Shown piece by piece: positions 5,839 to 11,876 of a stretch of DNA of 12,171 bases (within the stretch, counting starts at the first letter, position 1; each line of letters starts with the position of its first letter). Position numbers and translations under genes: made by a program. Location: NCBI GenBank assembly GCA_943359495.1, contig CALRHY010000015.1, forward strand, positions 1-12,171, written 5' to 3'. Origin of the DNA: Candidatus Uhrbacteria bacterium RIFOXYB12_FULL_58_10 (GTDB lineage: Bacteria; Patescibacteriota; Patescibacteriia; 2-12-FULL-57-11). A model generated the notes under the pieces. The model was not told where the DNA came from. It saw only the letters and a program-made list of their open reading frames with translations, and ran no database searches.

Positions 5839-6207
5839 ATGGCAGGACAGCAACAGGTGATCATCGCCGCACGTGCGACGTTCGAGGCGATCATCTCGCT
5901 CCTCAAGGGGGGAATCGAACCGCCTGACGCAATCGAAGAAAATGGTAGTCTGCTCTTTTACCTTACGGACGTCCGCAACGCGTTCGGAGCAGATGCCCTG
6001 CAGATCGTAGACATCCAGGTCTACAGTGAGTTGAGGGCGCTCGCACAAAGCGACATCACACTCATCCTCTGCGCAACGGAGGACTGGGAACGGTTTGGCC
6101 GCATGCTGGCCGAGAGTATGTCGTTCGAGATCCTCGGTTCCTCGAACCTCTTCCTCTGCATCGCTCGAGGCCTCGAGAGCGTCGTAATCGTCCTCGAGCC
6201 CGCATGA
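5839..6207 (+). CDS. Unrecognised 122-residue soluble protein
   Basis: I do not recognise this protein. It has no signal peptide, no clear membrane span and no metal-binding motif. It begins with a helix-like MAGQQQVIIAARATFEAIISLLKGG and alternates predicted strands and helices (SLLFYLTDV, LQIVDIQVYSELRALA, ITLILCATEDWERFGRML, NLFLCIARGLESVVIVLE), suggesting one small alpha/beta domain. The two cysteines (C78, C107) are isolated. Support for a real gene: an AAAGGA Shine-Dalgarno 6 bases before ATG, a promoter upstream, a terminator that overlaps its stop codon, and regular GC-rich third positions. It is divergent from the Rrf2 regulator and probably shares its control region. It is a single-gene transcript. 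Confidence 0.75.
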   Translation: MAGQQQVIIAARATFEAIISLLKGGIEPPDAIEENGSLLFYLTDVRNAFGADALQIVDIQVYSELRALAQSDITLILCATEDWERFGRMLAESMSFEILGSSNLFLCIARGLESVVIVLEPA

Positions 6208-6240
6208 TCTGCTCCTGCCACATCCGCGGGCTTTTTTTTA
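6197..6240 (+). terminator. Intrinsic terminator after the 122-residue protein gene
   Basis: AGCCCGC (6197-6203) pairs with GCGGGCT (6226-6232) and is followed by a run of eight T. The stem starts inside the last codons, so the stop codon lies in the 22-base loop. Confidence 0.8.
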
Positions 6241-6243
6241 TTT

Positions 6244-6272
6244 TTGACAGTCTTAGTGGAGTGCGATACATT
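6244..6272 (+). promoter_or_regulatory. Promoter of the structured leader and GCS2-like gene
   Basis: A perfect TTGACA (6244-6249), a 17-base spacer and TACATT (6267-6272, 4 of 6). It starts only 4 bases after the previous terminator. Transcription would begin near 6279. Confidence 0.7.
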
Positions 6273-6278
6273 TTTTGT

Positions 6279-6416
6279 ATGCAAAGCAAACAGGCAATAC
6301 AACCAACGCCAAACCTTTGGTGGTGCGCACGGAATCTTCCGTAGTGCCCCTGTTTTGCTGCCACCTTTTTCGTCACAAGCAAAACTCCTCCCGGGCCTGC
6401 GGGAGGAGTTTTTTCT
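6279..6416 (+). ncRNA. Candidate structured leader RNA (attenuator, riboswitch or small RNA)
   Basis: About 135 nt lie between a consensus promoter and a strong terminator, with no convincing ORF. A closing stem pairs 6285-6294 (AGCAAACAGG) with 6349-6359 (CCTGTTTTGCT), one base bulged. Inside are two hairpins: CGCCAAA/TTTGGTG (6307-6322) and ACGGAA/TTCCGT (6329-6342), giving a three-way junction. The 3' strand of the closing stem, GTTTTGCT (6352-6359), can instead pair with AGCAAAAC (6378-6385), which overlaps the base of the terminator, so two exclusive folds are possible. The ligase gene starts 70 bp after the terminator with no clear new promoter. I match it to no known riboswitch class. 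A free small RNA is the alternative. Confidence 0.55.
6381..6416 (+). terminator. Strong intrinsic terminator inside the leader
   Basis: AAAACTCCTCCCG (6381-6393) pairs over 13 bases with CGGGAGGAGTTTT (6400-6412) around a GGCCTG loop, followed by more T. It stands 70 bp before the ligase gene, so it would limit that gene unless read through. Confidence 0.92.
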
Positions 6417-6429
6417 TTTCCCTGTTTCT

Positions 6430-6458
6430 CGGTCGATACGAACACGTCGCATCGACCG
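6430..6458 (+). other. Hairpin just upstream of the ligase ribosome-binding site
   Basis: CGGTCGAT (6430-6437) and ATCGACCG (6451-6458) are perfect 8-base arms with a 13-base loop. It lies after the terminator and about 27 bases before ATG 6486. It could protect mRNA made by read-through or affect ribosome loading; no T-tract follows. Confidence 0.5.
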
Positions 6459-6485
6459 CCGAAAAGAGAAGAGTGGGAAGAAAAC

Positions 6486-7238
6486 ATGCAATCGTTCCTT
6501 GAACAGTTTCACTTCGATCCATCGCTACGCAGGTACATTGGCGTCGAACGAGAGTTCTTCCTGTACGATCCGACAACCGCCATGCCGGTGCCGCGTTCGC
6601 CCGCATTTCTAAGAGAAGTAGACGATCCCGCGTGGACGTACGAACTTTCTGCCTGCCAAGTCGAACACCGCACCACTCCAGCCACCACAGCTGAATCGAT
6701 CCTGGAACACTTACGTACTGGCACTGATGCCGGGATGAGGCACGCGAGAACAATCAGCTGCACGCTCCGTGCGCTCGAGGTTGCACCGGTAGCCATGCCG
6801 CTCGATGTCTACCCCGATGCGCGCTATCTCGCGCTTCGTCAGCATCTTCCTACAGATGTTCTCGTTGCAGCCTGCCGTGTCGCCGGGACGCACATCCATA
6901 TTGGAATGGGATCGATCGAAGAAGCGATCGCAGTCTCAAACGTGCTTCGACCGCACATCGACACATTGGCAGCGCTCGGTGATCATTCGGGTGGAGAGCG
7001 GCTCCGCCTCTACCGCACCATGTCAAAAACCTGGGAGCCACCGCAGTACGAAACGCCGGAGCATTTCTTCACGGTCGCCATAATGCGTGGTTTCGCCGAC
7101 AATCCACGCAACTGTTACGACGCTATTCGCATCAGCACGCACGGTACTGTCGAGGTTCGCGTCTTTGGCATGACAGACGACGCCGAAGAAACCCTCTCAT
7201 GGATCGAAGCAATCCGTGCCCTCATCCGAGGCACATAG
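6486..7238 (+). CDS. Short GCS2-family carboxylate-amine ligase (YbdK-like)
   Basis: A 250-residue member of the glutamate-cysteine ligase type 2 family, enzymes that join a carboxylate to an amine using ATP. The order of motifs matches YbdK-type proteins: IGVEREFFLYD (18-28) with the metal/ATP glutamates, ELSACQVEHRT (53-63), AGTHIHIG (133-140), and ISTHGTVEVRVFG (216-228). YbdK is about 370 residues; this protein stops soon after the VEVRVFG motif, so the C-terminal helical part of about 110 residues is missing. The end is a normal stop followed at once by a terminator, so this looks like a naturally short form rather than a broken gene. The substrate is unknown; glutathione synthesis is not implied. 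SD GGGAAG precedes ATG 6486. Expression is probably controlled by the leader upstream. Confidence 0.82.
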   Translation: MQSFLEQFHFDPSLRRYIGVEREFFLYDPTTAMPVPRSPAFLREVDDPAWTYELSACQVEHRTTPATTAESILEHLRTGTDAGMRHARTISCTLRALEVAPVAMPLDVYPDARYLALRQHLPTDVLVAACRVAGTHIHIGMGSIEEAIAVSNVLRPHIDTLAALGDHSGGERLRLYRTMSKTWEPPQYETPEHFFTVAIMRGFADNPRNCYDAIRISTHGTVEVRVFGMTDDAEETLSWIEAIRALIRGT

Positions 7239-7243
7239 CACAA

Positions 7244-7275
7244 GGCCGACAGCATTTCGCTGCCGGCCCTTTTTT
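7244..7275 (+). terminator. Terminator of the GCS2-like gene
   Basis: GGCCGACAGC (7244-7253) pairs with GCTGCCGGCC (7259-7268) with one mismatch around ATTTC, followed by CTTTTTT. It starts 5 bases after the stop codon. Confidence 0.9.
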
Positions 7276-7291
7276 ATCCAGTAGCTATTCC

Positions 7292-8392
7292 CTACAACGC
7301 AACGCGATCAAGGTATGCCAGCAAGACACGATAGTATTCTTCAATGGAAGGGATGTGTACCGATTCTTCCGACCCGTGGTGCCCCGCGCCATCTGGCTGG
7401 CTCATGATCACCGGAATATCATGTGCGGCAAAAAATCGCGCGTCCGAAGAACCATGTGCCAACACCGAAACGGGCTCCCTACCATGCGCACGGACAATAT
7501 CAAAAAATGGTTGGACGAATGGATCATCCACTCGTACGCTGACAGGCGGTTGCAAAAGATCCTGTGTTGCCGTCACTCCGTCAGGCAATACCGCCCGAAT
7601 CCGCGCCAAAATTTCTTCTGGTCTATCTTCAGGGATGTAGCGAATATCGCAACGCGCCGTCGCTTCTGCAGGAACTTGGTTGACCGCAACGCCGCCGTTG
7701 ATATGACCGACATTGATCGTACTCGCCCAACGGTCTTCGGGATGGGTGTCCCAAGAAAGAAAAGTGTCGTGGACGCGGTCGAGGACGCGTGCCAAGGCCA
7801 TGATGGCGTTCTCGCCTTTCCACGGCACCGAACCGTGCACTGACCGTCCGGTCGCATGCAGTGTCACTCGCATCACCCCTTTTTCTTTCATCACCATCCG
7901 ATGGATTGCCTCACCGCCGTCTGGGATGAGCGCGACGCGCGGCCGATAGCCCTCTTCCACCAACCGCCCGGTGCCATGAAAACCGCCGTGTTCTTCATCT
8001 CCCGTCAGCATCAGTCCAACATCGTGCTTAGTTGTGGCACAGACCTTCATGAGTAGCATCATCACCGCAACGCCGCTCTTCATATCAAGTGCGCCGCGGC
8101 CATACAGACGATCGCCAACGACGCGCGGAGAAAACTGTTCGTCGTTGCCAGGAACGACATCGAAATGTCCGCACAAAAAAACCGTCGGCGTCTTTGTCTG
8201 TTTGGAAACGACGATGGATGGGATGCCGTTTGCAGCCGAACGAACAACCTCTAACCCAGTACCGGAAAAAAAATCTGCAATAAAATCGGCGCACACTTCC
8301 AATGTTTCCGGTCGATCTGCGGTCGTACGAAAACGGATGAGCGCTTCGGTGAGCGCGAGAAGTTCTTTTTGCATAGGAATTGGCCCAAGCAT
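7292..8392 (-). CDS. M20-family metallopeptidase/deacylase (ArgE/DapE/CPG2 type)
   Basis: A 366-residue zinc hydrolase of the M20 family, which cleaves small peptides or N-acyl amino acids. Expected metal and catalytic residues are visible: GHFDVV (H76, D78), GALDMKSG (D103, bridging), GDEEHGG (catalytic E133, metal E134), IPDGG (D158) and GHHGSEE (H339) near the end. The dimerisation (lid) domain spans about 170-280, with TGRSVHGSVPWKGENAI at its start. I chose ATG 8392 because AAAGG stands 6 bases before it; ATG 8374 is possible. A GTG at 8470 overlaps the upstream stop, but a terminator lies between. No signal peptide with this start, so it is cytoplasmic. Substrate cannot be told: succinyl-diaminopimelate, acetylornithine or a dipeptide are all open. 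It sits between two amide-ligase genes. Confidence 0.9.
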   Translation of the reverse strand: MLGPIPMQKELLALTEALIRFRTTADRPETLEVCADFIADFFSGTGLEVVRSAANGIPSIVVSKQTKTPTVFLCGHFDVVPGNDEQFSPRVVGDRLYGRGALDMKSGVAVMMLLMKVCATTKHDVGLMLTGDEEHGGFHGTGRLVEEGYRPRVALIPDGGEAIHRMVMKEKGVMRVTLHATGRSVHGSVPWKGENAIMALARVLDRVHDTFLSWDTHPEDRWASTINVGHINGGVAVNQVPAEATARCDIRYIPEDRPEEILARIRAVLPDGVTATQDLLQPPVSVRVDDPFVQPFFDIVRAHGREPVSVLAHGSSDARFFAAHDIPVIMSQPDGAGHHGSEESVHIPSIEEYYRVLLAYLDRVAL

Positions 8393-8403
8393 ACGCGCCT
8401 TTC

Positions 8404-8450
8404 GAAAAAGAAAAAAGAGGGTGGCCGCGCCCGCTGCGCAACACACCCTC
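8404..8450 (-). terminator. Terminator after the ATP-grasp gene
   Basis: On the minus strand GAGGGTG (8450-8444) pairs with CACCCTC (8423-8417), with a GC-rich 20-base interior, and is followed by TTTTTTCTTTTT (8416-8405). It comes 17 bases after the ATP-grasp stop and separates that gene from the peptidase. Confidence 0.87.
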
Positions 8451-8466
8451 ACCAGCATCCATATCT

Positions 8467-9747
8467 TCACCGCAGGTCATTGACTCCGCGACGAAAGGCG
8501 TCTCGTTGTTCGGCGGAACGTGCAAAGACTGCGACACCCATCCTTCCTGCATGCGGAGGCGTCATGATGACCACCCCTTCGCCGTCCTGCCAAAGCAGAT
8601 CTTGTGCACGAAAGTCCGCATGCGCAACGACGAAGGATGCGTACTCCACTGGCATGCTGTCACAGTTCCACGAGAAGACGGGGCCCTCTGCATACAACCG
8701 GTCACGTACGGCAACGATCGGACCCGTGCCGGTCATGCGACAATTGCTTTCGAGCGCCAACAGCCGGAGATCTCCACTCTCGTCGTGATATATCCCCCAA
8801 TCGATGTCAACATCCCCGTCAACGACCGTTGAAGCAATGGCATCTGCGTAACGCAACGACCACTGCTCCAGCAATAGCGTAACTCCGGGATGAAGCCTTG
8901 CCGGCATGACGCCGCCGGTAGAAGCAAGTCTGTCGTTCACCTCGCGCATCACGATAGCAACCAGGTGTGGCGTTCCGCCAACGATGCGCATCAGCACGGT
9001 CGGCGTTGCTTCGAAGATGTAGAAAGGCTCAATGAGCACATCTCCGCCGCGCAGCAGGTGCAAAGCGGGTTCGAGTGCCTCTCGAAACGCTTCCGCGCTC
9101 GTGTACCCGGAAGCAATTTTGACGTTGCCAGAACCGCCGGCGGCTGTCGTATGGCGCACGACGATCGTTCCGCTCCGCTGATACATCGCGTACGCGATCA
9201 CAGGGAAATCCTCCAGCTCTCCACGACGGTGAAGAACGGAAGATGGCACAGGAATATCCAGCTCATGACAACGCTTTTGAAACCAAGCCTTGTCATTCAA
9301 CTGCGTTGCCAGGCCGTTGTTTATTATGGTCTTGTTCATACCCTGGACGCGCAGGCCGATTTCTATTGCAAGCTTGTACACGGCAGGATCCTGTACAAAC
9401 GGCGCGATGTTCCATGAATCACCAAATGCACCGATATGCGTTAGAGCATTGAGCAGTTTGATGTCTGCCAATGCCGCCTCGGCAACCGAACGTGCGTCGT
9501 TGAGGAACATCTCCTGCGGCGCATATACCGTGGGACGAAAACCCAGCACACCCTCCACGTACGAGAGAAACGATTCCTCCGGCGCACGTGCGAGAAGCAC
9601 CGCATCGTCTTTCTCACACAACCACAGGAGGCGCGCGGACTGCGCAGCGCATTTGTCGCGCTGTGCCGCAGTCAGCCCATGCGGCTTGCATCCAGGCATG
9701 CCCATCACGATAGCTGCGGTCAAATTCCCCACCAACAATCTTCTCAT
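8467..9747 (-). CDS. Pre-ATP-grasp/PGM1-like peptide ligase
   Basis: A 426-residue ATP-grasp protein that would couple a carboxyl group to an amine through an acyl-phosphate. The N-terminus MRRLLVGNLTAAIVMG and the following Rossmann-like half resemble the 'pre-ATP-grasp' domain of PGM1 (pheganomycin ligase)-related proteins. Then come NDKAWFQKRCHELDIPVP (151-168), the nucleotide strand TIVVRHTTAAGGSGNVKI (194-211; Arg where many have Lys), VLIEPFY (237-243), DVDIDWGIY (312-320) and the metal-binding ALESNCRMTGTG (331-342, E333 and N335). The last 60 residues (VVIMTPPHAGRMGVAVFA) resemble the PGM1 C-terminal region. ATG 9747 was chosen for GAGAGGG upstream and because it begins the conserved domain; an ATG at 9789 adds 14 unlikely residues. 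Substrates are unknown. Its own terminator follows. Confidence 0.82.
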   Translation of the reverse strand: MRRLLVGNLTAAIVMGMPGCKPHGLTAAQRDKCAAQSARLLWLCEKDDAVLLARAPEESFLSYVEGVLGFRPTVYAPQEMFLNDARSVAEAALADIKLLNALTHIGAFGDSWNIAPFVQDPAVYKLAIEIGLRVQGMNKTIINNGLATQLNDKAWFQKRCHELDIPVPSSVLHRRGELEDFPVIAYAMYQRSGTIVVRHTTAAGGSGNVKIASGYTSAEAFREALEPALHLLRGGDVLIEPFYIFEATPTVLMRIVGGTPHLVAIVMREVNDRLASTGGVMPARLHPGVTLLLEQWSLRYADAIASTVVDGDVDIDWGIYHDESGDLRLLALESNCRMTGTGPIVAVRDRLYAEGPVFSWNCDSMPVEYASFVVAHADFRAQDLLWQDGEGVVIMTPPHAGRMGVAVFARSAEQRDAFRRGVNDLR

Positions 9748-9845
9748 CGTCGTGACCCTCTCTTTGGTGCGATGATAGAAAAAGAGCATGGCTCAAAGAG
9801 CCGAGAAGAGTGTGACACGCGCACAACCCTCTCTGCATTTCGAAC

Positions 9846-9874
9846 AAAAAGTCGCACCTTTTGTGAGGCGCGAC
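9846..9874 (-). terminator. Terminator of the glycosyltransferase gene
   Basis: On the minus strand GTCGCGCCT (9874-9866) pairs with AGGTGCGAC (9859-9851), with one G-U pair, followed by TTTTT. It begins 24 bases after the glycosyltransferase stop. Confidence 0.85.
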
Positions 9875-9897
9875 AATAACATCAAAACAACACGTCG

Positions 9898-10608
9898 TCA
9901 ATGAACCGCGCTGGTCTCTTTTCCAAACTTCCAGCGATACAATCGCCCAAGATGACGAAGATACCGCATCGCTTCTGCAAGATCCATTTTGCTTTTTCCA
10001 ACGCCGCGATTCCTAAATGTATAGGGAACCTCACGGACTGTTTTGTAACGCCCTTTCACTAAAATTTCCAAAAGAATTTTGTAGCCAATGGGAGAGAGTG
10101 TAACTCCATCGATCACGGAGCGACGGAGAAAAAAGAATCCCGAAAGCGGATCGCGCACCGGAACGCCGAGCGGGCGGGTCAGTTGCATCATGAGTGCTGA
10201 GGCGTACAGCCGATACCACGGCCACTCTTCAACAACGCCACCTGCTGCATGACGACTACCAACAACGAGGTCCGCAGACTGTAACGCAGCAACCAGTTGC
10301 GGAATCAATTCCGGCGGGTGCGACAAGTCTGCATCCATGACCCCGAGGACATCTCCCGTGGCTGCAACGAAACCTGCGATGACCGCGGTCGCAAGTCCGC
10401 GTTCTTTTCGTTCCACCACAACAAGAGAAAACGAAACAGCACATGTGCGTGCCGCGACAACAGTCCCGTCCGTCGATGCATCGTCGACAAGTACTACTTC
10501 CAACGCGTGTTCAGGCGCCATCGCACGCGCCACTGCATCCAAACGCAAAAATAGCGGAGCAATCGCTTCGCGTTCGTTGAGTGTGGGGATGATAAGGGAG
10601 ATGCGCAT
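9898..10608 (-). CDS. GT2 glycosyltransferase, polyprenol-phosphate mannose synthase type
   Basis: A 236-residue GT-A transferase that by family would move a sugar, typically mannose from GDP-mannose, onto a polyprenyl phosphate at the inner face of the membrane. Visible motifs: SLIIPTLNE (4-12), VDDASTDGT (41-49), the catalytic MDADLSHPPELIP (about 92-104), VVGSRHAAGG (about 115-124), VRDPLSGFFFLRRSV (about 150-164), and PIGYKILLEILVKG, all arranged as in DPM1-like enzymes. It ends after RYLRHLGRLYRWKFGK without the C-terminal membrane segments some relatives carry, so it is the short catalytic form. The SD is weak; an extended -10 promoter lies about 32 bases upstream of the ATG. A mannose-6-phosphate-forming isomerase lies at the other end of the window, which fits but does not prove mannose use. 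Confidence 0.9.
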   Translation of the reverse strand: MRISLIIPTLNEREAIAPLFLRLDAVARAMAPEHALEVVLVDDASTDGTVVAARTCAVSFSLVVVERKERGLATAVIAGFVAATGDVLGVMDADLSHPPELIPQLVAALQSADLVVGSRHAAGGVVEEWPWYRLYASALMMQLTRPLGVPVRDPLSGFFFLRRSVIDGVTLSPIGYKILLEILVKGRYKTVREVPYTFRNRGVGKSKMDLAEAMRYLRHLGRLYRWKFGKETSAVH

Positions 10609-10639
10609 GTCGAAAAAAGGTTCTTCTACTTTTGAGCAG

Positions 10640-10648
10640 AGTATATCA
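10640..10648 (-). promoter_or_regulatory. Extended -10 promoter of the glycosyltransferase gene
   Basis: On the minus strand TGATATACT gives an extended -10 (TG, one base, TATACT with 5 of 6). No good -35 box is visible because the terminator stem lies there. A start near 10633 gives a leader of about 25 nt. Confidence 0.5.
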
Positions 10649-10681
10649 AAAAATCCTCGGCCACAAAGGCTGAGGATTTTT
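10648..10681 (-). terminator. Bidirectional terminator ending the small-membrane-protein operon
   Basis: AAAAATCCTCGGCC (10649-10662) pairs with GGCTGAGGATTTTT (10668-10681) around ACAAA, with one G-U pair. T-tracts occur on both strands. On the minus strand it would end transcripts coming from region 11680-10873. Confidence 0.9.
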
Positions 10682-10872
10682 GGTAGGGGAAATAATACTT
10701 TCGAATGTCCAAAGCACTATGAGAAAAACAATGTTCTTTCCCGAATGCTGATCCCACCTCTTTCGAGACGAATTCAGTATTCGGGGGGAGAGGTGTGTGG
10801 CGTGTTCCACTTCCTCTCCCCCGTGGTCAACCGCCTGCGTAGGCGGCGACCGCTCCTTGTGGAGCTCGGCGG
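10682..10872. other. Non-coding gap with hairpins
   Basis: No convincing gene is seen. The stretch holds a perfect hairpin CCGCCT-GCGT-AGGCGG (10831-10846) and a long-range pairing of CACCTCT (10757-10763) with AGAGGTG (10790-10796). No T-tract follows either, so they are not terminators. It is the 3' untranslated part of the three-gene operon before its terminator. Confidence 0.5.
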
Positions 10873-11043
10873 TCACGGACCGTGCAGGATGACATCCTGC
10901 CTATGTGCGTCGATGACGCGACCGACCGCACAACTCGCGGTCTGAAAGGTGATGCCTGCGAGCAGGCAGGCTCCGAGGAGCCAACGTGCCCAGCCCGGGA
11001 TGACGCTGTCGAGCGTCATCGGATACTGCGGCGCGGCCCTCAC
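10873..11043 (-). CDS. Small single-span membrane protein, 56 residues
   Basis: I do not recognise this protein. The start is GTG 11043, whose last bases form the stop of the preceding gene (GTGA), with GAGGG 4 bases upstream; an ATG at 11019 would give 48 residues. One hydrophobic stretch, IPGWARWLLGACLLAGITFQTA, could span the membrane, followed by CAVGRVIDAHRQDVILHGP. Cysteines stand at the end of the span. The translational coupling to the 36-residue gene is the main support. A function cannot be given; small membrane proteins in such operons often regulate or assemble envelope complexes, but nothing here shows which. Confidence 0.5.
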   Translation of the reverse strand: MRAAPQYPMTLDSVIPGWARWLLGACLLAGITFQTASCAVGRVIDAHRQDVILHGP

Positions 11044-11150
11044 GAGACCCTCGCCATCAACGCGTCGAGTACTGACACGCCAGCGGGGATCGAGGTGAGG
11101 ACCGTTACGAAAACGATTGCGCCCGCGATGATCTGGAAAAAAGCGTCCAT
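11040..11150 (-). CDS. 36-residue single-span membrane peptide
   Basis: I do not recognise this peptide. It is supported by an ideal Shine-Dalgarno, AAGGAGG, 6 bases before ATG 11150. The peptide MDAFFQIIAGAIVFVTVLTS continues with IPAGVSVLDALMARVS: one membrane span of about 20 residues near the N-terminus and a short amphipathic tail. It is coupled to the next gene through a 4-bp overlap and lies 240 bp after the 96-residue gene. The leader before it holds hairpins and a sequence element repeated from the leader of the 96-residue gene. A toxin, a holin-like peptide or a membrane-complex subunit would all fit; the sequence does not decide. Confidence 0.65.
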   Translation of the reverse strand: MDAFFQIIAGAIVFVTVLTSIPAGVSVLDALMARVS

Positions 11151-11204
11151 GATGGACCTCCTTATTCTGCTCGTACACTTCTTGTGCACGACGTCGGTAG
11201 TGTG

Positions 11205-11220
11205 GAGCACCACCGAGCGT
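11205..11220 (-). repeat. Leader element, copy 2
   Basis: GAGCACCACCGAGCGT (plus strand) matches the element at 11738-11753 in 15 of 16 bases. It lies 55 nt upstream of ATG 11150. On the minus strand it forms the 5' arm of a hairpin, TCGGTGGTG with CACTACCGA. Confidence 0.65.
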
Positions 11221-11285
11221 GCCTTGAGGCCTCTCTCGGAAGAGCCCGTAAGACACGCACGGTGGTTTTTGCTCTCCGCCCTCCG

Positions 11286-11350
11286 GAACACTTTTTGCAA
11301 AATGTTCTCGAGGATGGAGGGTGACGTCGAGCGAGTGCTCGTTCGTCACC
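11286..11350 (-). other. Two intercistronic hairpins
   Basis: GGTGACG (11320-11326) pairs with CGTCACC (11344-11350), and inside it CGAGC pairs with GCTCG, a very stable stem. Beside it, 11286-11307 forms a 9-bp stem starting with GAACA. Neither has a T-tract. They lie between the 96- and 36-residue genes and could set relative expression by stopping RNA decay. Confidence 0.55.
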
Positions 11351-11390
11351 CCGGAAGCCCATCCCTTGTCGGGAAGAGGACTTCCTGATG

Positions 11391-11681
11391 CTACTGACTC
11401 GCGTTCGCCAGCGAGACCGCGATGTCGGTTGCCTCGTCGATGCTGAGCATCCGGAACGAGCTCGGGGGCACCGTGATCGATGTGTACGTGGGGCGCGGCC
11501 GCTCGCTGAGCGACCACGTCATGCTGCCAGGCGGGGGCTGGGCCGCGATCGCGTTCGCGAACTTCTCGGCCTGATCGCCCGGGATGCTCGCCGTCGTGGC
11601 CGCGCAGCCGCTATTGAACGCCATGGCCGCGAGCCAACCGACCAACGAAAAGGCGACGAGCAGATTCTTCTTGATGTCCAT
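11391..11681 (-). CDS. Small exported or lipoprotein-like protein, 96 residues
   Basis: I do not recognise this protein. The N-terminus MDIKKNLLVAFSLVGWLAAM is a textbook signal sequence (two lysines, then a hydrophobic core), ending in AFNSGC. Cys at about 26 could be lipid-modified, though Asn at -3 is not the usual lipobox residue, so a plain signal peptide or anchor is also possible. The mature part is about 70 residues, rich in Ala, Ser and Pro (AAQPPPGS, VPPSS), without a known motif. ATG 11681 was chosen because GGAG lies about 9 bases upstream; an in-frame GTG at 11693 overlaps that site. It is the first gene behind a strong promoter and attenuator-like RNA. Confidence 0.7.
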   Translation of the reverse strand: MDIKKNLLVAFSLVGWLAAMAFNSGCAATTASIPGDQAEKFANAIAAQPPPGSMTWSLSERPRPTYTSITVPPSSFRMLSIDEATDIAVSLANASQ

Positions 11682-11737
11682 GATGTTCTCCACGAATCCT
11701 CGTTAGTTTGCGGAACCTGTGTTCCGACTCCGTGGAC

Positions 11738-11753
11738 GAGGACCACCGAGCGT
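11738..11753 (-). repeat. Leader element, copy 1
   Basis: GAGGACCACCGAGCGT (plus strand) differs by one base from the copy at 11205-11220 and lies 57 nt upstream of ATG 11681, nearly the same distance as the other copy from its gene. It is flanked by hairpins CAGTCTTC/GAAGGCTG and CGGAAC/GTTCCG on the minus strand. Confidence 0.65.
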
Positions 11754-11807
11754 TTCTGACAGCCTTCTCACGAAGACTGGCGGAAACGCGCGGTTGTCTT
11801 TCTATAC

Positions 11808-11876
11808 AAAAAAGACGTGCCTATCTTTGAGAGAAATACCTCGAAAATCGAGGAATACCTGCAAAATACGCACGTC
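11808..11876 (-). terminator. Terminator of the leader RNA
   Basis: On the minus strand GACGTGC (11876-11870 reading GACGTGC) pairs with GCACGTC (11820-11814), then TTTTTT (11813-11808). Inside, TATTTT pairs with AAGATA and CCTCGA with TCGAGG, giving one long hairpin. It lies about 130 bp before the 96-residue gene. Confidence 0.82.

Noticed and set aside
8393..8470. GTG 8470 start for the M20 peptidase, giving a hydrophobic N-terminal segment
   Set aside because: The segment translates a clear terminator hairpin and its T-tract, which explains its hydrophobic Phe/Leu run; AAAGG before ATG 8392 is a better start. The GTGA overlap with the upstream stop keeps a small doubt.
9789..9801. GGCTC-AAA-GAGCC hairpin before the ATP-grasp gene as a terminator
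   Set aside because: The stem is only 5 bp and no T-tract follows closely; the better terminator for the glycosyltransferase is at 9846-9874.
10646..10876. Fourth small ORF starting at GTG 10876, overlapping the stop of the 56-residue gene
   Set aside because: Its last codons are the bidirectional terminator at 10648-10681 and it reads through two hairpins; composition looks non-coding.
10882..11388. 168-residue plus-strand ORF over the small membrane-protein operon
   Set aside because: No SD or promoter; the minus strand has an ideal SD, coupled starts and a strong promoter, so this looks like a shadow frame.
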